NCBI GenBank assembly: GCA_035236585.1
Contig: CP141127.1
Coordinates: forward strand, 75,311,495-75,375,494
Direction: 5' to 3'
DNA length: 64,000 nucleotides
From: Warburgia ugandensis
Lineage: Eukaryota; Streptophyta; Magnoliopsida; Canellales; Canellaceae
The position numbers were made by a program, and so were the translations under genes. Of the stretch, positions 51,801 through 64,000 are shown piece after piece. Position 1 is the stretch's first letter; every line of letters starts with the position of its first letter. The notes under the pieces are model-generated. The model had not been told where the DNA came from. It searched no databases and saw nothing but the letters and a program-made list of their open reading frames with translations.

Positions 51801-52790
51801 ATAGTTTCTAGTGAATCAAATCCCTTCATTTTAGGGGCAATGAGTCAAATACAATCGAGTCCATATTTCCAAATAGTTTCTGGTGAATCAAATCCTTTGT
51901 AAAGGCAATGAATCAAACTGTTAGAATCATCAGATGAGTTTGATTCTTTTTCAAGGCTTACTCATAGCACGATATACCATATAAATGATATACATGTTGA
52001 AAATGGTGGTTCCAATTAAAGATATCACATCCCTTGGATAGAACTTGCAATAAATTTACCTAATTAGTGACATTGCAGCAACAACATAAAGTAGTTCTGC
52101 TTTATCTAATTAGGCAAATTTACATCAATAGATAATAACATCAAATTGGCAACATTAATAACTTTGAATGTTTGATAGGCACACTCAGGAGCAGTAATAA
52201 CTTAAATTAGTTAAAATTGAATTTAGCTAATAGCAACTTATTATGGAACTAGTTTATCCAAAATGTAGAATTTTGAAATATATAAGTGGATATTTTGTAT
52301 TATGCTTATTCAATATGTTTTTTTCCCTTTATATAACTAAAATTTTAAATGTTATAACAATCCAATAGTTCCAGTTTAGACTTGGGAATTTTTGAGTATT
52401 TTAGTTAACTCTACCTCACTAGTTTTCAAGCTGAGTCAATTTTTCGAGTTTTTAAACTATGAGTCTTATTTAAGGCAAAGTGAGCTAACTTGAGAAGAGA
52501 TGAAATAGGCCAATACTATTTAGTGTACTAGTGGTGCTTGAGGCACAGTGAGATTTCTTGATATGAAATAAGCCATATTATTGTTAATGATGCTTGAGCT
52601 AGGTTGCGATGAAATTATATCTCCTCATCTAGCAATTAACGGTCCTTGAGATGAAAATGATCTCACCTTAGCTTACATTATTACTAGTGCTTGAGATAAG
52701 ATGAGCAATCCCATGCTCAACCCAGCCCACTATTACTAGTTTGCATATCACTTCATCTCAAGGCATAACATGTCAAACTTCAATCTTGAA
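48867..52790. other. Non-coding spacer B
   Basis: Counterpart of 5219-9315. The foldback is at about 49676-49760, the 66-bp repeat at about 51793-51915, and the inverted GTTTAAAAAC-type ends near 50640 and 52450. No gene. Confidence 0.7.
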
Positions 52791-54125
52791 TGTAGGGACC
52801 ATTCCTCTTACAAGATAAAAGAAGAAGAAAGAAAAGATTTCTTTCTTAGGTCCTTCTTAGTGGGAGAAGAAGAGTACATCTCTTAGATCTTTGTTTCCTC
52901 CTTAATATAGAAGAAGAGAATATTTCTCTTTAGTTCCCTCTTGTTAGAAAGAGATTTATGTTTTGGTATTGAAGAGGAAATATTGCTGTAATCCATTATT
53001 TCATAGGAGAGATTTTATTGGAGATTAGCCCACTATTTTTCTTTTCTTGGAGGGTTTTCCATGTAAGTCTTATGTCTCTTATGTGGTTTGCTTGTAGGTT
53101 TTTTTATGCTTATTAGGCGTTTGATTTTTTTTCTTGCATAAGTAGAAGACACAAATTTCCCATTCATTACTTTTTGTTCTTGTTACTTGGTAGTCACAAC
53201 TATGGGATGTAGTCCTTAGTGATTTCGAGAGAGGGGAAGAGTTCCACATATTATTCTATTATCTTCTCAACACATGGTAACAGAGCCACATTTTGTTTTA
53301 AGATTAAGTTCATGTGGTTCAAGATACAAATTGCTACCTTAGGGATGGAAAAATTCAATGAAAGCATTGGTTAGTATGAGAACCGTGATGGAGAACCTTT
53401 CATAAAAAGGGATTGTTTACATTGGTTGAAGTCGATAATGAATGGAAGAAGATTGTATGAATTCTTAGCAATGATGCATTGAAAGAGGGATATTGTTGGA
53501 TGTTCCCTCTACATGAGTTGGGAGGGGGGAGATTGTTAGGACATACCTTCTCATGTGGATGTGTGTCCTCTAGTGATCACACTATAAAGTCTGTTATCTT
53601 TAATGTTAGAGGTAATGGTGGTAGAGATTACAACCCATGTCTCTTGGTAAGATGTGGCAAAAGAGGAGGAGAGTTCTATAATGGATAGATCTAGTATACT
53701 TCCTTAGTGGAGCAGAAGAGATGATATCTCTTGAGTGAAGATCATTCATCTCCTAGTTATCCTCTTTGATGGAGAAGAAGAGTAGATATGATAGGTTTCT
53801 AGTTATCCTCTTACTAGAGAAGAGAACAAAGAAAATATTTCTTTCTTGGCTCTAAGTTTCCCCTTAAAGGATAAAAAGAGAATCTATACTTTGGATTGTC
53901 TCTTGTTGGAGAAGAAAAGAGTTATCTTTCTTGGTTATCCTCTTGGTATTTAAGAAGAATATTGTAATATATTATTATTTCATAATAAAGATTTGAATGG
54001 ATATGTCACCCATGCTTTTTGCTCGTGGTTATCTATTGTGCCTATTAGGCATTTGATTTTTTGCCTACACAAGTAGATTGTACAAATTTCCCATTCATTG
54101 ACTTGTAGTTCTTATAACTTGGCAT
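52791..54125 (+). mobile_element. Non-autonomous Copia-type LTR element, copy B
   Basis: Left LTR about 52791-53272 (TGTAGGGACC...TCTCAACA), primer-binding site TGGTAACAGAGC at 53275-53286, short gag-like interior, purine tract, and right LTR from 53534 (TGTTAGGACATACC) to about 54125. It is in the same place as copy A, so it was inserted before the duplication. Boundaries are approximate. Confidence 0.7.
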
Positions 54126-57051
54126 CATATATAACTTCCAAATACATTCATATATGAAGAATGCAAAACTAATTGCACTATGCTTAGAAATGGTCATTTT
54201 TAGAAGCTTTATAAACAAAACACTATTTATTAGAAGCTAAAAGTATCCATGTCATATGATTTTTTACCTATAAGAAATTTAAAATTGGAACAATGAGATC
54301 AATGATTCCCATCATGCATAAGTGGGCTCCACATAATATGGTCACTTGAGGGCACCCTATTTCTACAATAAAATTTTTAATTTTCACAAAAAAAAAATGG
54401 CAGGTCTTTTTCTCTTTTTCTTTTTCCTTCTCTTCTAGATGCATCTCCATGTTTATCTCTCCATCCTAATAGAAACTAGAAAACCCCTCTCCATCCTATG
54501 ATCTCGATCTCATATCTCCCTTGTAACAAAGCAATACAAAAAAAGGCAGCCCTATTGACAAAACTCTAATTGGCAACAAAGCACTTACAAAAGCCTTCTT
54601 ATCTCTCTAACTATATTTTGCAAACTCTCTCCATCTCTATCTTGCTACTTTAGTAACTAAACTCATGAAGAGAAGAAGCAAGATAGATTTATTTCTCTCC
54701 AACTCTCTTTTTACATATATATTCAAATTTTGGCTACTTCTTAGAAGTAGAAATGGGTTTTCCCATTATTCTCTGGGGTTTCTGTGACTGGTCTCTTGAT
54801 TTTAGGGGGTGTAGAATTTGGGAACTCAAAACAAGAAATCTGAGTTCAAAAGAGGGCATAGAGCTTGAGTTTTGTGGTAGCACATAGAGTTTTTGGAACT
54901 CAAATTTCCTAATCAATTTAGAATTCGAATAGTTACATGTCCAATGGTGAAGATTTCATCTCATTTTTCCATTCATTTTTGTTTCTGAATTGAATACATA
55001 GTAGAGATGATCACGATTACATATTGGATGAAATGTTTGAAGTTTTAACCAATGGCCTATGATTTGAAAGGAGGCATTTTTTATTTTTTATTTTTTTCTA
55101 ATTTGAGTTTGTTGTAAAGATGGTAAAGACTGCATGTTTGATGTAATGCCTAAAGTAATAGCATCTTATTTGAAAGGAGTTGTGTTTCTAATTTGAGTTT
55201 GTAGGAGATGGGAAAGATTAATATTTGAAGAACTATCTAAACCAATGACATCTGATTGAAAAAAGGCATTTGGTTTTGATGAGTTTGTCATATGTTCATG
55301 GTTAAAAGTTGGATTTCTATAAGAAAGTGGTCAAATTTCACCCTGGATTGGTTGAAGGTGGTAAAAGAAGATGTTATTTATGAGATTGCTTGCCAGAAAA
55401 AATTATTGTTCCTATGGGCTTGTTTTCTCACAATGTAGTTGTTTGCATGAGAATAATGAACCATGAATTAAGTTAGTCATGTTTACAAGTTGAATGTCTT
55501 TAAGAAAATATTTAAGTTTTGCTTTAGATTGTTTGGATAGGAATAATGAACTGTGAACTAAATCATTCCTGGATTACTAATTTTACCTACATTACCAAGT
55601 TCTAAAAACTTGCATATTGCTGAGAATATTCTAGCTTGAAAAGGTTACTAATGAATACCCTAGGTTCTAGCTTGAGATTTATAGTTGTGTAGGGCATGTT
55701 TGAATCTTCCTTAACATGGTGAAACTTCTATCAATTATTGAGGTCCTTCCACTACTGCACTCTATGGTTTACCAAGTGAACAAATAGAGAACTATTGGGT
55801 TGTGGGACTAGTTCGTACCATACTTTTGACTCTTTATAATAAATTGTTGTACTATTGGGTTGTAAATTTTGTATTTATCTTTTGACACTCTTTGTAAAGG
55901 ATGGTTGTACCATTCTCCTGGATTTTTTTATTTTAAGTGTAGTTATTTTTTCCCTATGTAGTAATTTTAATCTCATTTTCTCAGTGGATCTTTAGCTCAA
56001 ATTTTAGTACTACAATTGAGAATTATTCTCTAAAGATGATAGTTCAAGTCCACCAAGATCCTTGAATTATGTTCTATCTAATTGATTGTGTTTCATAAAT
56101 GAGTTGTGTGGATTATTGATAGTTTTAGGAGAGTAATTTAAGACACAAATGCTTCACCCAAAAGGGAAGGATTTTCTATCCTGAACATCACCGATATGAC
56201 ATTTACTTGCTTCATTTGTTGCAAAAAATCGGTTGAAGGCAGACCAACCCATGTATCAAACCAACTCATGGAGTCAAGAAACTAGAGAGAAAAATGCCAA
56301 CTAATGTGCATTTTTCTTGAAGTGGACAGCTGGTAATATTCATAGTCCTAACATTTCCTTTTCGTCTATGCAATTTCTATACCTACAATCTCAACCATTA
56401 GTTTTTTTTTTTTTCCATAGTAGAATCAACTTTTCCTAATTGACCCATGAGATTGTTATCCACATTGACAATCTTGAGTGCAATACTATAATATGTTTGT
56501 AAAATCTAAAGTATGATATTATTTAGACATTGAAGGATGAAGCAACTATTTTCATATTAGGGAAGCTTCTAACTAGTTTCAATTTAAAGGAAAGAGTTTC
56601 TTGTTGCATTACTAGCTAAAACAAGAATCGCACCAATTAGAAGAAACCCATGCTAGAAATCACCAAGAAAAAAATAGCAAACACAAAAAGTAAAAGAGAG
56701 ATGTGTAAGAAAGAGATTTTTCATTATCAAAAAGGGCATGTGATGTACTCAAAGTTTGGAATGTTAAATTTTGAGCGACAGCAAAGCTTTTGAGACACAA
56801 AATGAAAGAATACGCTTAGTTTCAGGAACCACATTTGAGATGCATTTAATTAGTTTTTTTTAATTACAAGATAGTAAACTCTTCCTATTATGTTACAAAC
56901 ACTTCCTTGTAATTTTAGTAGCTTAATTCATGTAATGTGAAAAGAAATGGATAGGGTGAGGGATAAATACTAAAAAGTGGCATATACACCAATAATAAAC
57001 CATAAACATTGATAATGATCTTGGTGGATTTGAGCCAACATCCTCATGTAA
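54126..57051. other. Non-coding stretch, counterpart of 10.7-13.7 kb
   Basis: No gene. Collinear with copy A. T-rich runs occur near 55080 and 56401. The solo LTR interrupts it at 57052. Confidence 0.6.
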
Positions 57052-59207
57052 TGTTAAGTGTCCAATTTCGATCAAAATACTCCTAATTTAGCATTCAACT
57101 AGATAATCTAACTGATCAGATTTGTAATTTTTAGCTTGATTTTGAGTATAGCCCTAATTGATCGTCAAATTATTAATTTGTCAAAATCAACAGTTAGATG
57201 ATCATTAGAGCTTATCAGATGCTTAATGTATGGTTTAGATTACTCTAATTTGATCTTTTATTTTGTAGATTAACCAGAGAGACATGGATGGCTCAGATTG
57301 AATTTCAAGGATGCAGATTATTTTAAAGGGCGATAAAGAAAGTTGAGATAGTTTCCTAATTGAAAATTAAACTACAAAGGAAAGCATCCTAAGATGGAAA
57401 ATGGAAAGCTGCAACAAAACAAAGGAGAGTGGGAAAGTTTCCAAAGTAAAGGGGGGAACCAAATTAGAAGGAAATTTTTTTTATAAGAGGCAGCCTTCTC
57501 TTTAACGAATCCCTCTCTTGTCTTCTTCTTTCAATCCCTGTCCCCATCCCCTTCCCCTTCCTCTCTTTTTCTTTCTCATGTTCTCCTCCCTCATTCGTCT
57601 CTTCTCTCACTCCCCATGTCTCTCTTTGGCTGGAAAGATGAAACCATCACCCCCTTCTCTCTTCTTTCCCCTCTTCTCCCTTCTCCACTCTCTCATCTTT
57701 CTCCTCCCTTTCTCACCTCTACTTCACCTCACCTCTCTTCTCTCTCTATCTCCCAGACCAGGTCCCTCTGTCTCCCTCTCTCTTTGCCCACTCGTTTCTC
57801 TCTCTCCCATCTCTCTCGGTTTTCTCTCACCATCGTTCACTCCCTCTCTCAGACTCTCTTTTCTCTATGTCTGCTCTAACTCCTTCTCTCTCACTCAATG
57901 ATCTTCACCTCTTCTACCCAATCTTTATCCCCTGCTCCACCAATCCATCTTCACCCACCTCACTCTTCTCCCTTATGCCTAATCAGTATCAACGCACCAA
58001 ATAGCACCCAGCTCTCTCCTCTCTGTTCTTCACCACACCACCGCATCTACTTGCCTAAACCCAATCACCACATCACCATTGGCTTCCCCTCTCTTTCACT
58101 CCCACATCCCCCAGCATAGATACCCTTCTCTCTCAACACCTCACTTTTGCTCCCTGCTCCCCTCTGTCTCACTTCCATGCCATCACCAACACCGCCTGCC
58201 TTTCCCGTACAACCTCCTTTATCTCCCTCTCTCTATATCACCAATGTAGTATAACTCCCACTGACATCCCACAGTCAGTCTTCGTCTGCCACTCATCTCG
58301 ATCTTTGTCTTCCTCACCAACACCATAGGCCTTTGCTACTATTCTTAGGAGAAAACCTAGGTCAGTTTCCCCTTGGATTTCCCTATTTTTTCCTTCCTCC
58401 TAGCATCTTCATCTTTGCAGGTGTCATCTTCTTTGTTGGGCAAGTTTCTTGTTTAGTTTAAAATCTGATTTCCCCCCCCCACCCTTAAATTCCAACTTTA
58501 CCCTCTTCATTTTTATTTTAATTCCATCTGTGTCCTTTTTTTATTTACATCTGTGTCCTTGCTGCTATTCTCCTTCTATTCTACCTTCATTCTATTTTCT
58601 AGGAATTTTCCAATCCAAACTAGATTGATTAAGGTTTAACCCAATCAACGGGTTAGCCTTAATAGAAAAGATTTCTCAATATCTCCTCTATTTTAGATCA
58701 AATTTTTAATTAACTTTTATAGTTCATTCTTAGGACATCTCTGAACTTAATTAATGTCTCTAATCTTTAATCTAAATTTCATAAAGTAATCTAGGCCATC
58801 CAAATCTCAAAATCACCATTTACTCCAAATCTTTACAATTTTGAGGAATCTGACAAATCCAACCAGCATATCTTTAATAAAGGACATGATGAAGATGTTT
58901 ATGAAGGCTAATCAACTCCAAGAATACTAGATTTAAAGAAATTAATAGTGATAAAGCTAGGGAAGTAGATTTTTCATGTTATTTGCTTTATTTTCTTCCT
59001 TTTTGAACTAGAAATTTTGTAACTTTTGGTAGTTGAATAGATTTGCATCTTTATTCTATTTCTAGTAATTTTTTATTATTTTTTTCTAATTTTTGGTAAT
59101 TAAATTTTATTTAAACTCCTACTTTTTAAAGTGAGTCTCTGAAAGATTGACCCGTACTTGCACACACTACACTACAATAGCCCGTGCAATTGTGAAAAAC
59201 AATAACA
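57052..59207 (+). mobile_element. Solo LTR of an Athila-like subfamily, only in copy B
   Basis: Starts TGTTAAGTGTCC and ends AACAATAACA. Flanks are TGTAA (57047-57051) and AGTAA (59208-59212), a 5-bp duplication with one mismatch. Copy A (about 13695) has the empty site with a single GTAACATTTCTCAAG. Inside are a CT-rich part (57520-58340), a TATAAGAG box near 57481, and the family ending with GACCCGTA.TTGCA and CAATAGCCCGTGCA. Frames at 57518-58119 are CT-rich LTR sequence. Confidence 0.88.
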
Positions 59208-60479
59208 AGTAACATTTCTCAAGTGTTCTGCCACCTTGAGCTAAAGATCTAATACAAATTGAGAAACTAATATGGAAAGGTCATAAACTTATAAAGGATT
59301 AATTAGGACATCAAATAAAAGTACAGAAGTTAACAAACCATGCTGATAACACCAGTCTATTTATCTAGTTTTGTACAACAACTTTAGTGAAATGACTACA
59401 TCAAAATTGCATCAATAATTGGGGACCAATTTATCATATTAACATTAGCACATTTAGAATTCCATCATCATTTTGGTATTTACACATTTGTTAAAGCACT
59501 CATATGATTTGTTGGTGATGTATCTTAGGAATGTCAATAGAAAATTCATTGAGCTATTACTATTCCATAAATGGAGCAGCTCTCTTGAGGTTGTTGGCAA
59601 ATATCTATATTCCAATAGTATAACTAAGTGTAAAAGGAAGAGCAAGAAGATGAGTACAACATCTGTCCTGCAACCTAATAGTGCAACAATCTCTTACTAA
59701 GTGTTGAAAGATGGGTGAAAGCTTTCTCACAACCGAAGCTTGGTTCTAAAGCATGGAGTTACTGCCAGCGCAACCTTTCCATCCCTCTCACTTGTGACTA
59801 ACGTTAAGTCATTATAAAGCTTAGCATTGGAAAAAAAGAAACTATCATGGCAATTCAATGTAGCATAACACAAAGTTGACAATAACATGATAGTACTTAA
59901 TCCAAGCCTCTAATTGGATGGTTTATATTGATCAATACGATGCCAAAAGTCCAAGTCTTGGCATAGTCCTATGCCAGAGGTTCTTTGCATTTATATATAG
60001 AGTAGTAATAATTGCAAGCAACCCCCATGTAAAAATCCTAGATTATGTGAGTATTTATGCTACTAGTGTAAATGAGATTTTCTTTTACAACTATGAGAAT
60101 ATAGTCTTTTATGGTTGAATAACTTTATAATGACACCCTCTTACATGTAAAAATCATCTTCTATAGGACTAAGGCCCATGGTTAAAATCCATATGGCTTT
60201 GATGTGTGGAGTAGAGAGAGGCCCATATATGGTTAAACATCTTTCTATAATAATAATAAAATGCAAGTTTAATTAGGATAGGTCCCTAAGAAGAAGAAGC
60301 TTAGTGAAATGTGAGGCGCTAAACTATTTTGAAAATTTACATTTCTTATTTAAGTTATTGATGTATTAAAGTAATATTTGCTAGAATTTGTTTGGTAAAC
60401 TTTTCATCTGTGATTGAGCTATGAATGAAAAACTCTGGGTCAATTGTAAGTAGAAGAGAGAACTCACATTAGATTCCCC
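59208..60479. other. Non-coding stretch, counterpart of 13.7-14.98 kb
   Basis: Collinear with copy A up to the start of the gag relic. The short frame 59473-59700 resembles 13939-14130, but neither shows a known domain or a skewed pattern of changes that would suggest a gene. Confidence 0.6.
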
Positions 60480-61668
60480 TGTTTTTTTGAAAATAGATGC
60501 TATGAAGAAAACAAGTAGGGGAAACGCTAGTATCTACTAGCACACTCGCCACTGGTTCATTTGGACAAGAGAACGCAGTAGGTGAAGCTATCCAACTCTT
60601 GATGCAACACCTAAGACAATAACTAAAAAATTAGTTGTAGACAACACCAAATAAAGGGGTAAAAGCTCTAGGCAAGTTGGAGAGATAACATGCTAGACAA
60701 ATTCCAAAAAATAATATCATTGTTCCCTGGGGAAGATGAGTTAGAAGTGATTGAGACATGGATGCTTTAGGTGGAAAAATGTCCTTAGATCAATTGAAGT
60801 CCTTAAAAATAAGAAGGTAGTTATGGCTACTTCATGATGACTGGGGAAGTAGCCTTCTGATGGCAAATTGCAGAGTGAACTCACTTTGAGGGAGTTGACG
60901 CTATCACATGGGAGGAATTCAAGACTATCTTCTACAATATATACTTTCCTCCTCATATGACTAGAGCAACTAAGGTAGTTTCTATCTTTGAGAAGGAAAA
61001 GAATGTTAGCACTAGCAGACAACTTAGAAAGGAGAAGAGGTCCATGCAATCTTCAGGGTCTCAAAAACCATGCAAATGGAAATTCTATAAACACAAAAAG
61101 GAACCTTGATCTAGACCTTGTTCTCAATGCAAGAGGTATCATCTGGACCCTACATTTGATTTCAAGTGTAGCAAGTTATCTCACTAGAAACTACTTAAAG
61201 AAACCCAATTCCCAAGAACCAAGATGAGTATTTTCTATTACCTCTAAGCAGGCACAAATATCAAATGATGTGGTGGAAGGTAACACTTCTTATTCATGAT
61301 AGACCTGCCAAAGTTCTTCATGATATAGGTTCAACATATTCATTTATATCTTATGATTTTGCAATATATGAGATAGACCTACAGGACGCATTAATCATAA
61401 CTAAGTCAAATGGATGATGATTTAATCCTCCTGAACATGATGGACTTTGATGTCATCTTAGGGATGGATTGGTTGGCTTTACATTGGGTAACGATATACT
61501 TGTCAGAAGAAGGTCACCTTTAATATTCCAAGAGAGGTGACAATTTCTTTTAAAGGGAGATTAGACTTTGTAAGAGCATGTGTTATTTTTTTTATTATGA
61601 AGGTGATTAGACATAGTGCTAAGGGTTGTGAGGCATTTTTGGCTAAAGTTGAGGTAGTAGAGGTTGAA
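60480..61668 (+). pseudogene. Tekay-type gag/protease relic, copy B
   Basis: Counterpart of 15.0-16.2 kb, with SRNIISLFPGEDELEV.ETWM-type gag text, LTWEEFKTIFYN-like blocks, PCSQCKRYH, a protease start HDIGSTYSFISYDF (DIGS where the family has DSGA) and DVILGMDWLALHW. It breaks off at 61668 in the segment after the protease, where Athila-type sequence begins. RT and integrase are absent. Confidence 0.78.
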
Positions 61669-62863
61669 TCCAGAATAAACAAGAGTAATAGCTTTATTTT
61701 TAAGAAAATTTATTGAATCTAATAGGCTTTAGGAAGCTTAGGAAATGATATAGGCCATCTTTGTTCAACCTAGAGACATAAAGCCTACCCATTATATTCC
61801 AAACCACTTAGCCCTTTCAACTTGTTATTCAGCCTTTCTTTCTTAACCTTACTCAACTTAACCCAGAAAACCCAGTAATATAAATAACCATTACCCATTT
61901 TCAAAATGAATCGAGTTAGTAGAAAAGTTGAAAAGGGGATAAAAAGTCAAAGAAGTGAGAAATTAGTAGTCTTTCTTCTAAAGAAGTAAAAAAGAAGAAG
62001 AGAAAAGTGAAAAGAAAGAAGTATTAGTAAAAGAAGAGAAAATTTTTTTTTGAATATAAAGAATACAAAAGAAATTCACTTCAACAAAACCAAAAAGTGT
62101 CCTAACAAATATTCATTGAAAACCTCTACTCAATTTTGAACCTTGAAATCATTATACTCTTCTTTTTAGAACCTTACCCAAACCTATGTTTCATCCTAGT
62201 TAAAAGACCTATGAATCTTACGTGGAACATTGTCTTAAAGAGGAAATAAAAAGAGGGAATTAGGGTACAATACCCCTACTATTGTTAGTAATGACATCCA
62301 CTCTTAAGGATCACTTTCCTTTGTCTCTTTAGAACTTCAAAATTTATGTGAACCATTAGCTTCGTTGAATCTAGTCACATAATGGGAGAAATTTGATTAA
62401 ACCCTTATTTAAGAGCTTCATTTCTACGAGTATACCTGTGAGGATTTGAGGTCAAGACATATTTCCAATAGAACTTAAGCATATCTAATTAGAAGTCATC
62501 ACTTATATGGCAGCACACACACATGCACTCTAAGAAATAAATCGAATGAAATGTCTTTAGTATGAACATGATTTGCAAAATTATCAATCTTCTCCATTAA
62601 GTTGTGGAAAACAAGTAGAGTACTAATGCACAAGGATTCTTTGAGATGAAATAGGGACTTAACATTATGAAATTTTGTAGATATATTCACTTCAGACCCT
62701 CATGGACTTAACTCATCCACTAGGGCTAGCCTAGGGGTTTAAGCGCTTGTTGCATGTGCTAAACACAAATGTGAGCACCTACGAAAGTGCCACTTTATAT
62801 TTATTTTTGTAAAAATAATTTTTTGTTCATTTTTTTGGTGGCTAGCAAAATTCTGGTGGGGGG
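61669..62863 (+). mobile_element. 3' non-coding end of another Athila-related element
   Basis: Homologous, in the opposite orientation, to 20434-21607 of the full-length element. Shared words include GAGTAATAGCTTTA, AATAGGCTTTAGGAA and CACCTACGAAAGTGCC. It ends in the polypurine tract CTGGTGGGGGGTG (about 62853-62863, after TAGCAAAATT). Plus-strand orientation, no coding region. The sharp joint at 61668/61669 with Tekay DNA shows a deletion or a truncated insertion. Confidence 0.85.
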
Positions 62864-64000
62864 TGTGATAAGTGCTTAATTATACATAAAAACTACCCAA
62901 TTAATTACCCATGTGTTACAACTTATAGGGGTAAATTAAGATTTTTAGACCAAAATTCATAAAACATGCATTTTTTACCTAATGATGCAAAAGTTTATTA
63001 TGTTTTAGGTCCAAAAGCTAACACAAGGTAAGTATGAATTTAATCATGTTTTTCTAATATTTAATTAGAATTTTTCACTTTTGTAGGAAGTAAGATGGTG
63101 ATTCAATGACTGAGATTAATTAGGATGAAATTGAACATCAAGATCAAAAGAGCGAGTCAAAGACTCAAAATCATCACTTCAACATGAAACCAAAGACCAA
63201 GAATGAATGTGATTAAAGGAGCTAAAGATGGCCAAAGTGGGCCCATGAAGTAAGCCATGCATTCGCACCACTTTTGTATGGAAGCCACTTAAGCCACCTT
63301 AGCCATATAAGCCATGACAGAAGATGGCAACCTAAGAAATTCAAGCCAAAGGATGGAGCCAAGAAGTCAAGCTAAGAAAGCTTCCAAAGCCATCCATGAA
63401 GTTTAGCCAATAGAGTCTTCAAAGTTAGCCATCTAAGCCATCAAGTTAAGTTAAATAGCATGCTCATCATACAAAACCAAGTCATGAATAGAAAAAATAA
63501 AATATGCCATGCTATGTCTTTCAGCAACACATACCATGTAGACAAACCAAATAGGGTAATTACAAAGTCATTTTCACACATGTAAGGTGACTGACCATTG
63601 CCTTTAGGTATTATACTAAGTAGGCATAACCAAATGTCCTTCTGCACACATGGAAGGTGGATTAGTTAAGTCATTTTGTACTCATGCAAGGTGACTAACC
63701 AAGTCATTCTGCCCTCACACAAGGTGACAAACCAAGTAGTTATGCACTCAAGCAAGGTGACTAACCAAGTTGTAACCACAACCAAAAGATCATAATCATT
63801 TACAATTCATAATACCATTTTGTAAATCTTTTGGCACAAAATTACTTGCTATGAATAATAGTTCAAATCATGCATAGGATAAACTTTTACAAAACATACT
63901 ACATAAATTCACAAGTCGCCACTAGTTTTGATTAATTTAAGCACTATAACAGCAATTTAATCCACAAGTAATGTACATGTACAATCATCATTTCAAGGAC
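62864..64000 (+). repeat. LTR start of the Athila-related element, runs off the right end
   Basis: Starts TGTGATAAGTGCTTAATT directly after the polypurine tract. Beyond the first bases it does not resemble the LTRs at 18566 or 28375, although the 3' leader does, so this is a different subfamily or a recombinant. It holds many 'aagccat' words (63240-63450) and a 33-bp repeat. The other end lies outside the window. Confidence 0.75.
63668..63766. repeat. 33-bp minisatellite, three regular units
   Basis: Units 63668-63700, 63701-63733 and 63734-63766 share AAGT, then GCAAGGTGACTAACC or close forms. More divergent units lie upstream (about 63567-63660, e.g. ATGTAAGGTGACTGACC). Confidence 0.9.

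Larger units (their letters stand above)
48302..61668 (+). repeat. Segmental duplication, copy B
   Basis: Collinear with 4667-16216, same orientation. It begins exactly at the Tekay LTR end and stops at ...gaggttgaa (61668), after which Athila-type sequence starts. It contains an extra solo LTR at 57052-59207. See copy A for landmarks. Confidence 0.9.

Noticed and set aside
57518-58119. Open frames of 73-127 codons, rich in Ser, Pro and Leu
   Set aside because: Composition artefact of CT-rich LTR sequence; overlapping frames are equally open.
63567-63766. CRISPR-like regular repeats
   Set aside because: Units are directly adjacent without unique spacers, and the setting is a plant LTR.

Overview
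The window is nuclear DNA from a plant, most likely a woody eudicot or magnoliid; the species cannot be told from the sequence. The evidence is AT-rich DNA, short introns with GT...AG borders, one clean xyloglucan endotransglucosylase/hydrolase (XTH) gene, and nested, decayed plant-type LTR retrotransposons (Athila-like, Tekay/del-like, Copia) and CACTA transposons. No tRNA, rRNA or CRISPR was seen. Only one gene looks intact.

Layout, left to right. (1) 1-3809: the 5' part of a minus-strand CACTA transposon whose terminus lies about 320 bp upstream of the XTH start codon. A solo LTR (1458-3424) is nested in it. (2) 4131-5218: a complete three-exon XTH gene, 293 aa, with the catalytic motif intact. 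(3) 5219-14.9 kb: non-coding spacer with a small non-autonomous Copia-type element (9316 to about 10745). (4) About 14.9-18.56 kb and 30.22-30.60 kb: a degenerate Tekay/del-type Ty3 element on the plus strand. It is split by a full-length Athila-like Ty3 element on the minus strand (18566-30217) with a perfect 5-bp target duplication ATTAT. (5) About 30.9-43.3 kb: a second CACTA element on the plus strand, left-truncated, with relics of a TNP2 transposase and of a TNP1/C48-protease gene. It also holds large tandem repeats, palindromes and a Copia scrap. (6) 43.3-48.3 kb: the 3' end of a second Tekay-like element with a 3.7-kb LTR. The LTR ends inside the remains of a second XTH gene. (7) 48302-61668: a direct-orientation copy of 4667-16216. 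It starts in the end of XTH exon 2, has the whole of exon 3, and repeats the same spacer, the same Copia element and the gag/protease part of the Tekay element. It carries its own extra solo LTR (57052-59207). (8) 61669-64000: the 3' non-coding part and polypurine tract of another Athila-related element, then the start of a different LTR.

Inferred order of events: the Copia and first Tekay insertions came first. A segmental duplication of the XTH region followed. Later the Athila element entered copy A, a solo LTR entered copy B, and the Tekay LTR removed or displaced the front of the copy-B XTH gene. The host function here is a single wall-modifying enzyme; the rest is transposon history. 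I found no convincing new multi-gene system. The most interesting points are the beheaded XTH duplicate joined to an LTR, the CACTA terminus in the promoter of the intact XTH, the nested insertion order, and some foldback and palindromic structures.
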